DNA of 32,580 nt, from the NCBI GenBank assembly GCA_945948625.1, contig CAMFBT010000005.1, positions 1 through 32,580 on the forward strand, in the 5' to 3' direction. Positions within the stretch are counted from its first letter, which is position 1, and each line of letters begins with the position of its first letter. The DNA is from an uncultured Mycoplasmatota bacterium. Lineage in GTDB: Bacteria; Bacillota_I; Bacilli_A; RF39; UBA660. Shown here one piece after another: positions 15,452 to 24,031 of the stretch. A program made the translations under genes and the position numbers. The notes under the pieces were generated by a model. It did not search any database, was not told the DNA's origin, and saw nothing but the letters and a program-made list of their open reading frames with translations.

Positions 15452-18391
15452 TTGAAAAAGGTTTTATTATTCATTGTTTTATTTTTATGTATTATTGGTA
15501 ATGTTAAAGCTGAAAATGTTACTTTGACTAAAGATGTGTATGATAACACTTATGTTTATTATTATGATAGTAATTTAGGTAGAACTAGATATTTAAAAGC
15601 TAGCAAATATTTATTTGGTACTACTGCTGCTTATTGTATTGAACTTGGAAAAGATATTAGTAGTTTTGAATATAATGTTACTAATTCTTTTGATGGTATT
15701 AATATTAATAAAGATGATCTTGATTATATTAAACTTGTTAGTTATTATGGTTATAATTATCCAGGACATGACACAGATAGATTTTATTTGGCTACTCAGG
15801 GTCTTATTTGGAAAAGATTGGTTAGAACTTCTATTAAGTTTACTATAGGATTTGATCCTGATGTTTTTTATAATTTGACTAATGAAGAGACTATTATTAA
15901 TGTACTTGTTAATCGGCATAAAATTAAGCCTTCTTTTGATGGTACTACTATTGATGTTGTTAAAGGTGAAGAGATTATTTTAGAAGATTCTAATAATGTT
16001 CTTTATTTATATTATTCTGATGATGATAATGTTGTTATTGATAATAATAAATTGATTATTAAGAAGGGATTTGATAAAAAATCTATTGTTTTGAAGAGAC
16101 ATAATTATACAAATAAGGATTTTTTCTTATATTCTTCCGGTAATTCTCAAAAGATGATGTCTTCAGGTGGTATTACTAATTCTACTAGTGAACTTAATGT
16201 TAATCTTATTAGTGGTAGTATTGAAATTAAGAAGTATGATAAGGAAACTTTAAGTGTTAGTCCACAAGGTGATGCTACTTTAGATGGGGCTATATATGAG
16301 TTATATGATGGTAATAATAATTTTATTGATAATTTTGTTACTGGTAAAAAGAGTAAGATTGAAAATCTTGGTATTGGGAAATATTATATTAAGGAAAAGA
16401 AAGCTAGTACTGGTTATTTAATTGATAATAATGTATATGAAGTAGAAATTACTAAGGATAATTTTGATAATAGTGTTATTGTATATGAAGATGTTATTAA
16501 AAGAAAGGTTGAATTATTTAAGGTTTATGCTAGTGATGATACTGGTTTTTTGGTAGGAGAATCTGATATTAGATTTGATATTTTTGATAAAAATGGTAAT
16601 TTTGTTAATTATATTGTTACTGATAATGATGGTTATGCTAGTATTTATTTACCATATGGTATATATAATTTTAAACAAATTAATAGTACAAAAGATTATT
16701 ATAAAATAGATGATTTTGAGATTGTTATTGATTCTAATGATGAAAGACCTATTTATAAACTTATTTCTAATAGTGAAATTAAGGCTAAAGTTAGGGTTAT
16801 TAAGAAAGATGTTGATACTTTAGAAAATATTATTAATGGTAAAGCTAGTTTTAAAATATTTGATGTTAAAAATAATAAATATGTTTCGTTTAAAATTAGT
16901 TATCCTGAAGATAAAATTATTGATGTATTTGATATTGATGATAATGGTATTTTTACTACTCCTTTTGAACTTGGATCTGGTGATTATATTTTATATGAAG
17001 TTGATTCTGATATGAATGGATATTTATATAATAAAGAAGGTGTTCCTTTTTCAATAGGTGAATCTTCTAATACAATAATGGAAAATAATGATGTTATATT
17101 AGAAGTACCATTTTATAATAAAATTGTTAAAGGGACTTTAAATATTTTAAAGTATGGTGAATCTATTAAATATAGTGATAATAGTTATTTTTATAGTAAT
17201 ATTCTTCTTGATAATGTTAAATTTAATTTATATGCAGAAGAAGATATATATGAAAATAGTAAACTTATATATAATAAAGATTCTGTAGTAGATAGTTGTA
17301 CTACTATTAATGGGATCTGTAGTATTACTGATTTACCTCTTGGAAATTATTATTTGAAAGAGATTTCTTCTAGTGGTGGTAATGTTATTAATAGTACTGT
17401 ATATAAAATTGAATTTAATTATAAAGATCAATATACTAAAAATATTATTTATGATTTGGAGGCTTATAATTATTTACCTAAAGGGAAACTTGTTATTACT
17501 AAATATGAAACTGGTAGTAGTAAAAGAATTAGTGATACTTTAATTGAAATTAGAAATATAAATAATGAAATTATATATAAGGGTTATACTGATAAGAATG
17601 GGCAAATTGTTTTAGATGATATGTTATATGGTGAATATTATATTTCTGAAGTTGAAGCTAGTACTGGTTATAAACTTACTTATGATAAAATATTTTTTGA
17701 AATAGGAGAAGATGATACTTGTATTGATATTTATAATGAAAGAATTAAAGTACCTAATACGGGAATTGGTTTTGGTCTTGTTGAAATTGTCATAATTATA
17801 TTTAGTTTATTAGATATTTTTATTGGTATTTTGTTTTTTAGAAATAAAAAAATTTTAGTTGTTTGTTTATTTATATTACTTCTTTCTTTTCTTTATTTTG
17901 GTATTAAATTTTATAATTATTATAATGATAAACAATATAATGAAAAAGCAGTAGAGGCAGTTCTTAATAATAGAATAGATAGTATTAGTAGTGATAAATA
18001 TAGATATAAAGCTATTTTGGAAATACCTTCAATTGGATTGAAAAGAGGAATTCTTGATATTAATAATAAATATAATTTTGCTAAATATAATATTGAACTT
18101 GTTAAAGAAGATAATGATATGATAGTACTGGCTTCTCATAACGGGAATAATTATAATTCTTATTTTGGTAAACTTAAAAATATATCTTTAGGTGATGAAA
18201 TTAATTATTATTATAATGGTAAGATATATAAATATATTTATACTGATAGTTATGAAATTAGGAAGGATGGATATGCTGATATATATCGTAAAAAAAGTGA
18301 AAAATCTATAATTTTAGTTACATGTAAAGATAATAGTGATGATGCTCAAATTGTTTTTATTGGTTATTTAAATGATATTTTAGAATACTAA
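15452..18391 (+). CDS. Thioester-domain CnaB adhesin fused to its own sortase
   Basis: A TTG start with GAGGGAGG 6 nt upstream opens a 979-aa surface protein. Domains: signal peptide 1-20; thioester domain (~25-150) with the reactive Cys62 (AYCIEL) and Gln116 (LATQGLIW); a linking region; about five CnaB-like domains starting near 255, 350, 444, 560 and 677. Isopeptide Lys/Glu pairs look intact in most (K261/E315, K451/E516, K567/E637, K684/E733); domain 2 has Gln409 in place of Glu. A VPNTG sorting signal (767-771), membrane span (~775-797), RNKK, and a second span (~801-820) follow. A sortase domain (~845-979) has His896 in ASHNG and Cys958 in ILVTC; the usual catalytic Arg position seems to be Gln966. 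Two spans place both the VPNTG site and the sortase outside the cell. Normally adhesin and sortase are separate genes. Covalent host binding via the thioester is known for the domain; self-processing is inference. Confidence 0.88.
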   Translation: MKKVLLFIVLFLCIIGNVKAENVTLTKDVYDNTYVYYYDSNLGRTRYLKASKYLFGTTAAYCIELGKDISSFEYNVTNSFDGININKDDLDYIKLVSYYGYNYPGHDTDRFYLATQGLIWKRLVRTSIKFTIGFDPDVFYNLTNEETIINVLVNRHKIKPSFDGTTIDVVKGEEIILEDSNNVLYLYYSDDDNVVIDNNKLIIKKGFDKKSIVLKRHNYTNKDFFLYSSGNSQKMMSSGGITNSTSELNVNLISGSIEIKKYDKETLSVSPQGDATLDGAIYELYDGNNNFIDNFVTGKKSKIENLGIGKYYIKEKKASTGYLIDNNVYEVEITKDNFDNSVIVYEDVIKRKVELFKVYASDDTGFLVGESDIRFDIFDKNGNFVNYIVTDNDGYASIYLPYGIYNFKQINSTKDYYKIDDFEIVIDSNDERPIYKLISNSEIKAKVRVIKKDVDTLENIINGKASFKIFDVKNNKYVSFKISYPEDKIIDVFDIDDNGIFTTPFELGSGDYILYEVDSDMNGYLYNKEGVPFSIGESSNTIMENNDVILEVPFYNKIVKGTLNILKYGESIKYSDNSYFYSNILLDNVKFNLYAEEDIYENSKLIYNKDSVVDSCTTINGICSITDLPLGNYYLKEISSSGGNVINSTVYKIEFNYKDQYTKNIIYDLEAYNYLPKGKLVITKYETGSSKRISDTLIEIRNINNEIIYKGYTDKNGQIVLDDMLYGEYYISEVEASTGYKLTYDKIFFEIGEDDTCIDIYNERIKVPNTGIGFGLVEIVIIIFSLLDIFIGILFFRNKKILVVCLFILLLSFLYFGIKFYNYYNDKQYNEKAVEAVLNNRIDSISSDKYRYKAILEIPSIGLKRGILDINNKYNFAKYNIELVKEDNDMIVLASHNGNNYNSYFGKLKNISLGDEINYYYNGKIYKYIYTDSYEIRKDGYADIYRKKSEKSIILVTCKDNSDDAQIVFIGYLNDILEY

Positions 18392-18460
18392 AAAGGTGAG
18401 GATTTTCCCTTGCTTTTTTATATGTATCGTGATAGAATTATTATAGGTGAGAGGTAAGAA

Positions 18461-18940
18461 ATGGTTAAGAAAAAGAATATTAAACTTACAGAACACGTGT
18501 CATATTGTATTATAGATAGTACTATTTATTTATTTCAAAATAGTGATAATATATCAAGTGATGAAATGGAAATATTATGTAGAAGATTATCTTTAATTAT
18601 TGAAGATAATGATATTTCTTATATTAATATTTCTGCTAGAAAGATTGAAGATAGGAAAGAGTTTTATCAAAAACTTGGTTTTTCTTTATCATATTATGAT
18701 GTTAATAAACTTAATATTTTATATGAGGGTAAAAAAAATAAAAAAGATTATAAATGTTATGGTATTATGACGAAGAAGGATTTTTTTGATAGATTAAATA
18801 ATAAAAAAGTAGATACAAACTGCAATAAAGAAATTATAAATTATAATTCTGGTTATGTATATAATTTATTTCTTTTATTTGGAGGTATTTTACTTCTTTG
18901 TTATTTTTGTGTTCAAGGGGCTATTTATTTGGTTAAATAG
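18461..18940 (+). CDS. Hypothetical GNAT-like protein with C-terminal membrane anchor
   Basis: The 159-aa protein has a soluble N-terminal part and one C-terminal membrane span (about 132-157, with the tail YLVK). The segment YINISARKIEDRKEFYQKLGFSLSYYD around 55-82 resembles the last part of GNAT acetyltransferases, where FY-KLGF is typical, but the acetyl-CoA loop is not evident. This may therefore be a degenerate or reduced domain. The start has a GAGAGG site. It lies 69 nt after the adhesin-sortase gene and 14 nt before cdaA, bridging the two, and may share a transcript with either. Function unknown. Confidence 0.6.
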   Translation: MVKKKNIKLTEHVSYCIIDSTIYLFQNSDNISSDEMEILCRRLSLIIEDNDISYINISARKIEDRKEFYQKLGFSLSYYDVNKLNILYEGKKNKKDYKCYGIMTKKDFFDRLNNKKVDTNCNKEIINYNSGYVYNLFLLFGGILLLCYFCVQGAIYLVK

Positions 18941-18954
18941 AAAGGAGTTTTTTT

Positions 18955-19782
18955 ATGACATTAGATAGTGTGTTAGCGATACTTAGAGCAATTATTGATA
19001 TTTCGCTTGTTTGGATGGTTATTTATTTTATTCTTAAGAACATTAAAAATAATGTAAAAATGATACTTTTGTTTAAGGGAGTGTTTGTAGTACTTATTGT
19101 TAAAGTACTTAGTGATACTTTAAATCTTACTACTATTGGATTACTTTTAGAGTATATTATTATGTGGGGTCCTCTTGCTCTTATTATTATATTTCAACCG
19201 GAGATTAGAAGTATTTTGGAACATATTGGTAGAAAACAATTGCTTGGTAGACATAAAGTTCTTACTTTAGATGAAAGGGAGAAACTTGTATATGAAGTTA
19301 TGTCTGCGGTAGATTATCTTAGAAAATCTAGAATAGGTGCTCTTATTGTACTTGAAAGAGATATTAGTTTGAATGAATATATTGAGAGAAGTAAACCTAT
19401 ATATGCTGATATTTCATCAGAACTTCTTATTTCTATATTCTTTCCTAGAAATCCACTTCATGATGGTGGGGTAATTATTCAGGGGAATAAAATTACTTCT
19501 GCTGGTGCTGTTTTTCCTATAAGTATTAATAGTAAAATTAGTAAAAAGTTAGGAACTAGACATAGAGCGGCGATTGGTATTAGTGAAGAATCTGATGCGG
19601 TAGCTATTGTTGTTAGTGAGGAGACTGGTAAGATATCTATAGCAGTAGGTGGAAATTTAAATTATAATCTTTCTTTAGATGATGCAAGAATGATTTTAAT
19701 TGAAGAACTTAAACCTAAGAAAGAAGTTCTTTTAGATGATGAGTTTGAAGATGAGGAGGAAGATAATAATGAAAGTGCTTAA
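18955..19782 (+). CDS. cdaA: Diadenylate cyclase CdaA
   Basis: This membrane enzyme makes cyclic di-AMP from two ATP; the messenger controls potassium and osmolyte transport and cell-wall homeostasis. The 275-aa protein has three N-terminal membrane spans (to about residue 80), a QPEIRSILEHIGR linker helix and the DAC domain. Catalytic motifs are HDGGVI (DGG at 170-172, where Bacillus has DGA) and TRHRAAIG (RHR at 202-204). The AAAGGAG site is 9 nt from the ATG. It overlaps its regulator gene by 14 nt, the conserved cdaA-cdaR arrangement. The usual third partner glmM does not follow. The acidic C-terminal tail is encoded by the segment that contains the next gene's ribosome-binding site. Confidence 0.95.
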   Translation: MTLDSVLAILRAIIDISLVWMVIYFILKNIKNNVKMILLFKGVFVVLIVKVLSDTLNLTTIGLLLEYIIMWGPLALIIIFQPEIRSILEHIGRKQLLGRHKVLTLDEREKLVYEVMSAVDYLRKSRIGALIVLERDISLNEYIERSKPIYADISSELLISIFFPRNPLHDGGVIIQGNKITSAGAVFPISINSKISKKLGTRHRAAIGISEESDAVAIVVSEETGKISIAVGGNLNYNLSLDDARMILIEELKPKKEVLLDDEFEDEEEDNNESA

Positions 19783-21160
19783 GAAGATTATTAAATCTAT
19801 TAAGAAATTTTTTCAATGTATCTTTAATTTCTTTGATAAGATTATAATTACTCCAGTTACTAAATTTGGTTTATTTCTTGAAGAGAAAATGGATAAAAAT
19901 GCAGGTAAGTTTGAAAAATGGTTAAATAAGAAAAATACTTTGGTTTTTATTTCACTTCTTATGGCATTATTGTTATTCTTTTATGTTGATAATCAAGCAA
20001 GTACTGTTATTGATAGTGCTGCTGAAGTGCTTAGAAATCAAGATGTTGAAGCTACATACAATAAAGAAGCTTATGTTGTTGAAGGAATTCCTGAGACTGC
20101 AGATGTTACTTTAATTGGTAGAACTGTTGATTTATATCTTGCTAAACAGTTATCTACTGGTAAAGTTACTGTTGATTTATCTAATTTAAAAGAAGGTACT
20201 CATAAGGTTGATTTGAATTATGAGAGTTCTATAAATTCGGTTACTTATAAATTGGATCCTTCTTCTATTACTGTTAATATTTATCCTAAAGTATCCGCTA
20301 CTAAGAATATTACTGTAGATGTTATAAATAAAGATAAATTAGATAGTAAACTTTCTATTCAATCTGTTACAGTTGATAAAGAAGAAGTTATTATTAAGGG
20401 TACTGATGATGAGAAATCTATTCATAATATTGATAAAGTTGCCACAGTTAAAGCACTTGTTGATATTGGTAGTATTGTAGATCCTAAAGCTGGTGTTAAT
20501 ACTATTGATAAAGTAAAACTTGTTGCTTATGATAAATATGGTAATGTTGTTGATGTTGAAATTGTTCCTGAAACGGTAGTTGCTACGGTTAATATTGAAT
20601 CTTATAGTGGTACTGCTAAATTAAAGGTAATTCCTAAAAATATAGATAAGATTGATTTTGGTAAGGCTATTAGTTCTATTACTACTTCAGTTAATTCTGT
20701 TAATATTTATGGAGAACAGGAAATTGTTAGTAAATATGAAGAAAGTTATATTCCAGTTGAAGTTGATGTTTCAGGATTGTCTGATAGTAAAAGTTATACT
20801 GTTGTTGTACCTAAGCCTGATGGTATTAGAGAAGTATCTGAAAAAACTATTACAGTTAAAATTAGTTTAGGTAAAGAAGAAAGTATGGAAGTTAATGATA
20901 TTAAAATTGATGCGATTAATCTTGGACCTAATTTAAAAGCTGGTGCTATTGGAGAAAATTCTTCAAAAACTACGGTTATTGTTAAAGGAACTAAAGAGGT
21001 ACTTGATACTATAGATGCTACTACTATTAAAGCAACTGTTGATTTGGCTGGGCTTGGTGAAGGTGAGCATACTGTAGAAGTTAAAGTTACTGGTGAAGAA
21101 GTTAAGGCTAATTACTTTGCTAAGACTACTAAAATCAAGGTAAGAATTAGCAAGAGTTAA
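19769..21160 (+). CDS. cdaR: CdaA regulatory protein CdaR (YbbR-domain)
   Basis: This is the extracytoplasmic regulator of CdaA. The ATG at 19769 is chosen because GAGGAGGA at 19753-19760 precedes it with 8-nt spacing; an ATG at 19736 in the same frame lies inside cdaA with no site. The 463-aa product has a basic amphipathic N-terminal ~60 residues, one membrane span (FISLLMALLLFFYVDNQA region), and then four tandem YbbR repeats. These repeats show alternating strands of the type VEGIPETADVTLIGR, followed by SLNLKEGTH-like and PSSITVNI-like segments. Its contact with CdaA is known in Bacillus and Listeria; here the overlap with cdaA supports the same job. Confidence 0.92.
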   Translation: MKVLKKIIKSIKKFFQCIFNFFDKIIITPVTKFGLFLEEKMDKNAGKFEKWLNKKNTLVFISLLMALLLFFYVDNQASTVIDSAAEVLRNQDVEATYNKEAYVVEGIPETADVTLIGRTVDLYLAKQLSTGKVTVDLSNLKEGTHKVDLNYESSINSVTYKLDPSSITVNIYPKVSATKNITVDVINKDKLDSKLSIQSVTVDKEEVIIKGTDDEKSIHNIDKVATVKALVDIGSIVDPKAGVNTIDKVKLVAYDKYGNVVDVEIVPETVVATVNIESYSGTAKLKVIPKNIDKIDFGKAISSITTSVNSVNIYGEQEIVSKYEESYIPVEVDVSGLSDSKSYTVVVPKPDGIREVSEKTITVKISLGKEESMEVNDIKIDAINLGPNLKAGAIGENSSKTTVIVKGTKEVLDTIDATTIKATVDLAGLGEGEHTVEVKVTGEEVKANYFAKTTKIKVRISKS

Positions 21161-21169
21161 TATCTAATT

Positions 21170-21198
21170 TTGACTAGTTTTGTCGAAAGTGATGAAAT
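21170..21198 (+). promoter_or_regulatory. Possible promoter of the small ORF
   Basis: TTGACT (21170-21175) and the weaker TGAAAT (21193-21198) are 17 bp apart, starting 10 nt after the cdaR stop. Confidence 0.35.
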
Positions 21199-21242
21199 TG
21201 TTTTGGTAATATGTTATCCTTTAATAAAAGGAGGATAAATAG

Positions 21243-21344
21243 ATGCCGGGGTATATATTAGTAGAAGATATTTTTGATGAAATGAGTCAAAATATTAGTT
21301 ATATTAAATTAAATTGTTATTTGAAGGAAAAAAGAAAAGATTAG
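21243..21344 (+). CDS. Small protein, 33 aa
   Basis: This short ORF starts MPGYILVEDIFDEMSQ and ends with a basic KEKRKD tail. It has one of the strongest ribosome-binding sites in the window (AAAGGAGGATA). It is preceded by a possible promoter and followed by a hairpin with a T run in which the stop codon sits in the loop, so it looks like a complete expression unit. No membrane span. I recognise no family. CCTTT-AATA-AAAGG immediately before the start could fold over part of the ribosome-binding site. Confidence 0.5.
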   Translation: MPGYILVEDIFDEMSQNISYIKLNCYLKEKRKD

Positions 21345-21358
21345 TTTTCTTTTTTTCT
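21328..21358 (+). terminator. Terminator of the small ORF
   Basis: An 11-bp A/T-rich stem (AAAAAAGAAAA at 21328-21338 with TTTTCTTTTTT at 21345-21355) encloses the loop GATTAG and runs into further T/C-rich sequence. There is only one G-C pair, so strength is uncertain. Confidence 0.5.
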
Positions 21359-21362
21359 TTTC

Positions 21363-21391
21363 TTGTAAAATTATTTTATTTAGTGTATAAT
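21363..21391 (+). promoter_or_regulatory. Promoter of the DUF308-like membrane gene
   Basis: TTGTAA (21363-21368) and perfect TATAAT (21386-21391) are 17 bp apart, 26 nt before the start. Confidence 0.7.
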
Positions 21392-21417
21392 TTATTTGTA
21401 TATAGGTAGGTGTTAAA

Positions 21418-21996
21418 ATGGGTAGAAAAAAGAAAACTGAAAGTACTGAAAATAAAACTATTAAATTAGAGAAAATTGATTCAAATAAAAAGTATAATGT
21501 TTCTGATGGATTTTATTATATACTTGGAATTGTACTTTCTCTTGTGCTTATATTTGCTACAGAGGAACTTTTAAGTACTGTTAATTATTTATTTGTTGTT
21601 ATTTTTTCAATAATAGCTGTTATTAAAATTATTAATTTTATTATTAATAAGGAATATGAAAAAAAAGATTATTCTGGAGTTATTTTGGGAATTATGTGTT
21701 TATGGTTAGGGTTATTTACTTTTAAATATGGACAATTTTTATTTTTAGATCTTTTACCTGTATTTGTTTCTTTATTATTGTTTTTAATGGGTGTTAGTAG
21801 TCTTATTAAATTTTTTAATTATAAAATTACTACTAATGTTGTAGTGGCTATTATTTCTATTATTCTTGGTATTGTTCTTATTTTTGTACCAAAAAGTATA
21901 ATGTATATTTTCTTTAAAATTACTGGTATATATATTTTTGTTATGGTAATTTTGGATTTTATAAATTATAAGAAAACTAATGAAATAGATAATTAA
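21418..21996 (+). CDS. DUF308/HdeD-like membrane protein
   Basis: The 192-aa protein begins with a basic cytoplasmic N-terminus (GRKKKTES) and a Lys-rich linker, then about six closely packed hydrophobic segments from residue ~32. Repeated short hairpins of the type GFYYILGIVLSLVLIF, GVILGIMCLWLGLFTF and VVAIISIILGIVLIF look like internally repeated two-helix units. This pattern fits the DUF308/HdeD-like family of small multi-span proteins of unknown role. It has its own promoter and terminator. The function cannot be read from the sequence. Confidence 0.65.
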   Translation: MGRKKKTESTENKTIKLEKIDSNKKYNVSDGFYYILGIVLSLVLIFATEELLSTVNYLFVVIFSIIAVIKIINFIINKEYEKKDYSGVILGIMCLWLGLFTFKYGQFLFLDLLPVFVSLLLFLMGVSSLIKFFNYKITTNVVVAIISIILGIVLIFVPKSIMYIFFKITGIYIFVMVILDFINYKKTNEIDN

Positions 21997-22025
21997 AAAA
22001 GTTAATAATTTAGATTTAAACGAAT

Positions 22026-22050
22026 GAAAACTATATGTTTTCTTTTTTTT
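22026..22050 (+). terminator. Terminator after the DUF308-like gene
   Basis: GAAAAC (22026-22031), a 5-nt loop and GTTTTC (22037-22042) form a 6-bp stem followed by eight T. Confidence 0.75.
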
Positions 22051-22084
22051 ATAAAAATATATGTTCAAATGTTTGTTTTTGTGA

Positions 22085-22090
22085 TATAAT
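22085..22090 (+). promoter_or_regulatory. -10 element for typA
   Basis: Perfect TATAAT 31 nt before the typA ATG; TGTTCA 17 bp upstream is a weak -35 match. Confidence 0.45.
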
Positions 22091-22121
22091 TATAACTTGT
22101 GAGAAAAAGAAGGTGTATTAT

Positions 22122-23930
22122 ATGAAAATTAGAAATATTGCAATTATTGCTCATGTAGATCATGGTAAAACTACTTTAGTTGATCAATTACTTAAAAAAT
22201 CCGGTACTTTTAGAGCAAATGAAGAAGTTGCTACTAGGGCTATGGATTCTAATGATATTGAAAGAGAGAGAGGTATAACTATACTTGCTAAGACTACTTC
22301 TATTCATTATGATGGATATAAAATTAATATTCTTGATACTCCTGGTCATGCTGATTTTGGTGGAGAAGTTGAAAGAATTATGAATATGGTTGATGGTGTT
22401 CTTCTTTTAGTTGATGCTTATGAAGGTACTATGCCTCAAACTAGATTTGTTCTTAAAAAAGCATTAGAGGCTGGAGTAAAACCTATAGTAGTTATTAATA
22501 AAGTTGATAAACCTACTGCTAGAGTTGATAAAGTACTTGATGAGGTTATTGATTTGTTTATTGAACTTGGAGCTACTGAAGAACAACTTGATTTTAAAGT
22601 TGCTTATGTTAGTGCTTTAAATGGTACTGCTAGTTTAGATCCTGATATTAATACTCAGACTGAAAGTTATGATGATATATTTAAATTAATTATTGATGAG
22701 ATACCAGAACCTAATGCTAATCCTGATGGTAATTTGCAATTTCAACCAGCACTTTTGGATTATAATGAATATGTTGGTAGAATTGGTATTGGTAAAGTTC
22801 ATAGTGGTACTATTAAGGTTAATGAAATGGTATCATGTGTTAGACTTGATGGTAGTATTAAACAATTTAGAATTCAAAAATTATTCGGATTTGATGGACT
22901 TAAAAGAATAGAAATTAATGAAGCTAAAGCAGGTGATATTGTTGCAGTAGCGGGTCTTATGGATATTTCTGTTGGGGAAACTGTTTGTAATATAGGTAAA
23001 GAAGAATCTCTTCCTGTTCTTAGAATTGATGAACCTACTTTAAAAATGACTTTTATGGTTAATAATAGTCCTTTTGTTGGTAGAGAGGGTAAAATTGTTA
23101 CTGCTAGAAAAATTAGTGAAAGATTATTTAAGGAAACTCAGAGAGATGTTAGTTTAAGAGTAGAAGAATCTGGTAATGAAAGTTTTATTGTATCTGGTAG
23201 AGGTGAACTTCATTTATCTATTTTGATTGAGAATCTTAGAAGAGAAGGTTTTGAACTTCAAGTATCTAAACCTGAGGTTATTATTAAGGAAATTGATGGA
23301 ATTAAATGTGAACCTTATGAAGATGTTCAAATTGAAGTTAGTGATGATTGTGTAGGTAATGTTATTGAAGCTCTTGGTCTTCGTGGTGGTAAGATGGAAA
23401 ATATGTCTAATGTTAATAATTTAATTAGGCTTAATTATATTATTCCTTCAAGAGGGTTAATTGGTTTTAATACTAATTTTATGACATTAACTAAAGGATA
23501 TGGTATTCTTAATCATAGTTTTAAGGAATATTTACCAATTGAAGATATTAATTCTACTGAAAGGAAAGTTGGAGTATTAGTGGCTACTGAAGCTGGTAAA
23601 GCTACTGCTTATGCTTTAGGACAATTGGAAGATAGAGGTGTAATGTTTATTGAACCTGGTACTGAAGTTTATGAAGGTATGATTGTAGGGGAATGTAATA
23701 GAGAAAATGATTTAGCTGTTAATGTTGTTAAGGGAAAACAACTTACTAATACAAGAGCTGCTGGATCTGATCATACTGTTGTTTTAAAAAGACCTAGACC
23801 TCTTACTTTGGAGTATTGTCTTGATTATATTAATAGTGATGAATTAGTTGAAATTACTCCAGAAAATATTAGACTTAGAAAGTTTATTCTAAATACTGAA
23901 GCAAGAAAGAAGTTTGATGCAAAAAAATAA
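22122..23930 (+). CDS. typA: Ribosome-associated GTPase TypA/BipA
   Basis: This translational GTPase of the EF-G family acts on the ribosome in stress, cold adaptation and subunit assembly. The ATG at 22122 is chosen because it follows AGAAGGTG and starts the canonical MKIRNIAIIAHVDHGKTT; earlier starts would add an unrelated Phe/Cys-rich extension across the promoter. The 602-aa length is typical. G motifs: AHVDHGKTT, ERERGITI (switch I), DTPGHADFGGEVER, and NKVDKPTAR. Domains II, III (SGRGELHLSILIENLRREGFE) and V, and the BipA-specific C-terminal domain with RAAGSDHTVVLKRPRPLTLE, are all present. Transcribed alone. Confidence 0.96.
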   Translation: MKIRNIAIIAHVDHGKTTLVDQLLKKSGTFRANEEVATRAMDSNDIERERGITILAKTTSIHYDGYKINILDTPGHADFGGEVERIMNMVDGVLLLVDAYEGTMPQTRFVLKKALEAGVKPIVVINKVDKPTARVDKVLDEVIDLFIELGATEEQLDFKVAYVSALNGTASLDPDINTQTESYDDIFKLIIDEIPEPNANPDGNLQFQPALLDYNEYVGRIGIGKVHSGTIKVNEMVSCVRLDGSIKQFRIQKLFGFDGLKRIEINEAKAGDIVAVAGLMDISVGETVCNIGKEESLPVLRIDEPTLKMTFMVNNSPFVGREGKIVTARKISERLFKETQRDVSLRVEESGNESFIVSGRGELHLSILIENLRREGFELQVSKPEVIIKEIDGIKCEPYEDVQIEVSDDCVGNVIEALGLRGGKMENMSNVNNLIRLNYIIPSRGLIGFNTNFMTLTKGYGILNHSFKEYLPIEDINSTERKVGVLVATEAGKATAYALGQLEDRGVMFIEPGTEVYEGMIVGECNRENDLAVNVVKGKQLTNTRAAGSDHTVVLKRPRPLTLEYCLDYINSDELVEITPENIRLRKFILNTEARKKFDAKK

Positions 23931-23942
23931 CTTCTTTTTTTA
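23906..23942 (+). terminator. Terminator of typA
   Basis: AAAGAAGTT (23906-23914, inside the last codons) pairs perfectly with AACTTCTTT (23929-23937) around a 14-nt loop containing the stop region, followed by T. Confidence 0.7.
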
Positions 23943-23943
23943 T

Positions 23944-24025
23944 AAAAAAATAGAGTTAATTCTTTATGAATTAACTCGGGGACCGCAAGGGTCTTTGATC
24001 AACAAACGGGTATAAAACCTTTGTT
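23944..24025 (-). ncRNA. Predicted structured small RNA downstream of the MazF-like gene
   Basis: On the minus strand a complete promoter is followed by a ~82-nt segment with no ORF but three consecutive hairpins. (1) CAACAAA/TTTGTTG (24020-24026 with 24000-24006), extended inside by GGT/ACC. (2) GACC-CTTGC-GGTC (23993-23981). (3) A perfect 10-bp stem GAGTTAATTC/GAATTAACTC with 5-nt loop (23953-23977), followed directly by TATTTTTTT, an intrinsic terminator in this orientation only. I do not recognise an established family (not SRP RNA, 6S, tmRNA, RNase P or a riboswitch known to me). Possible roles are a trans-acting regulator or an RNA partner of the adjacent toxin gene. The evidence is structural and positional only. 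Confidence 0.65.
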
Positions 24026-24031
24026 GAATAT

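Noticed and set aside
22035-22121. Longer typA start with an N-terminal FFYKNICSNVCF-like extension
   Set aside because: It covers the promoter and lacks a ribosome-binding site; the family starts at MKIRNIAIIAHVDHGK.
23944-24025. Considered tracrRNA, SRP RNA or a riboswitch for the structured minus-strand RNA
   Set aside because: No Cas gene or repeat array is in the window, no SRP helix-8 motif was seen, and there is no gene downstream for it to control in cis.
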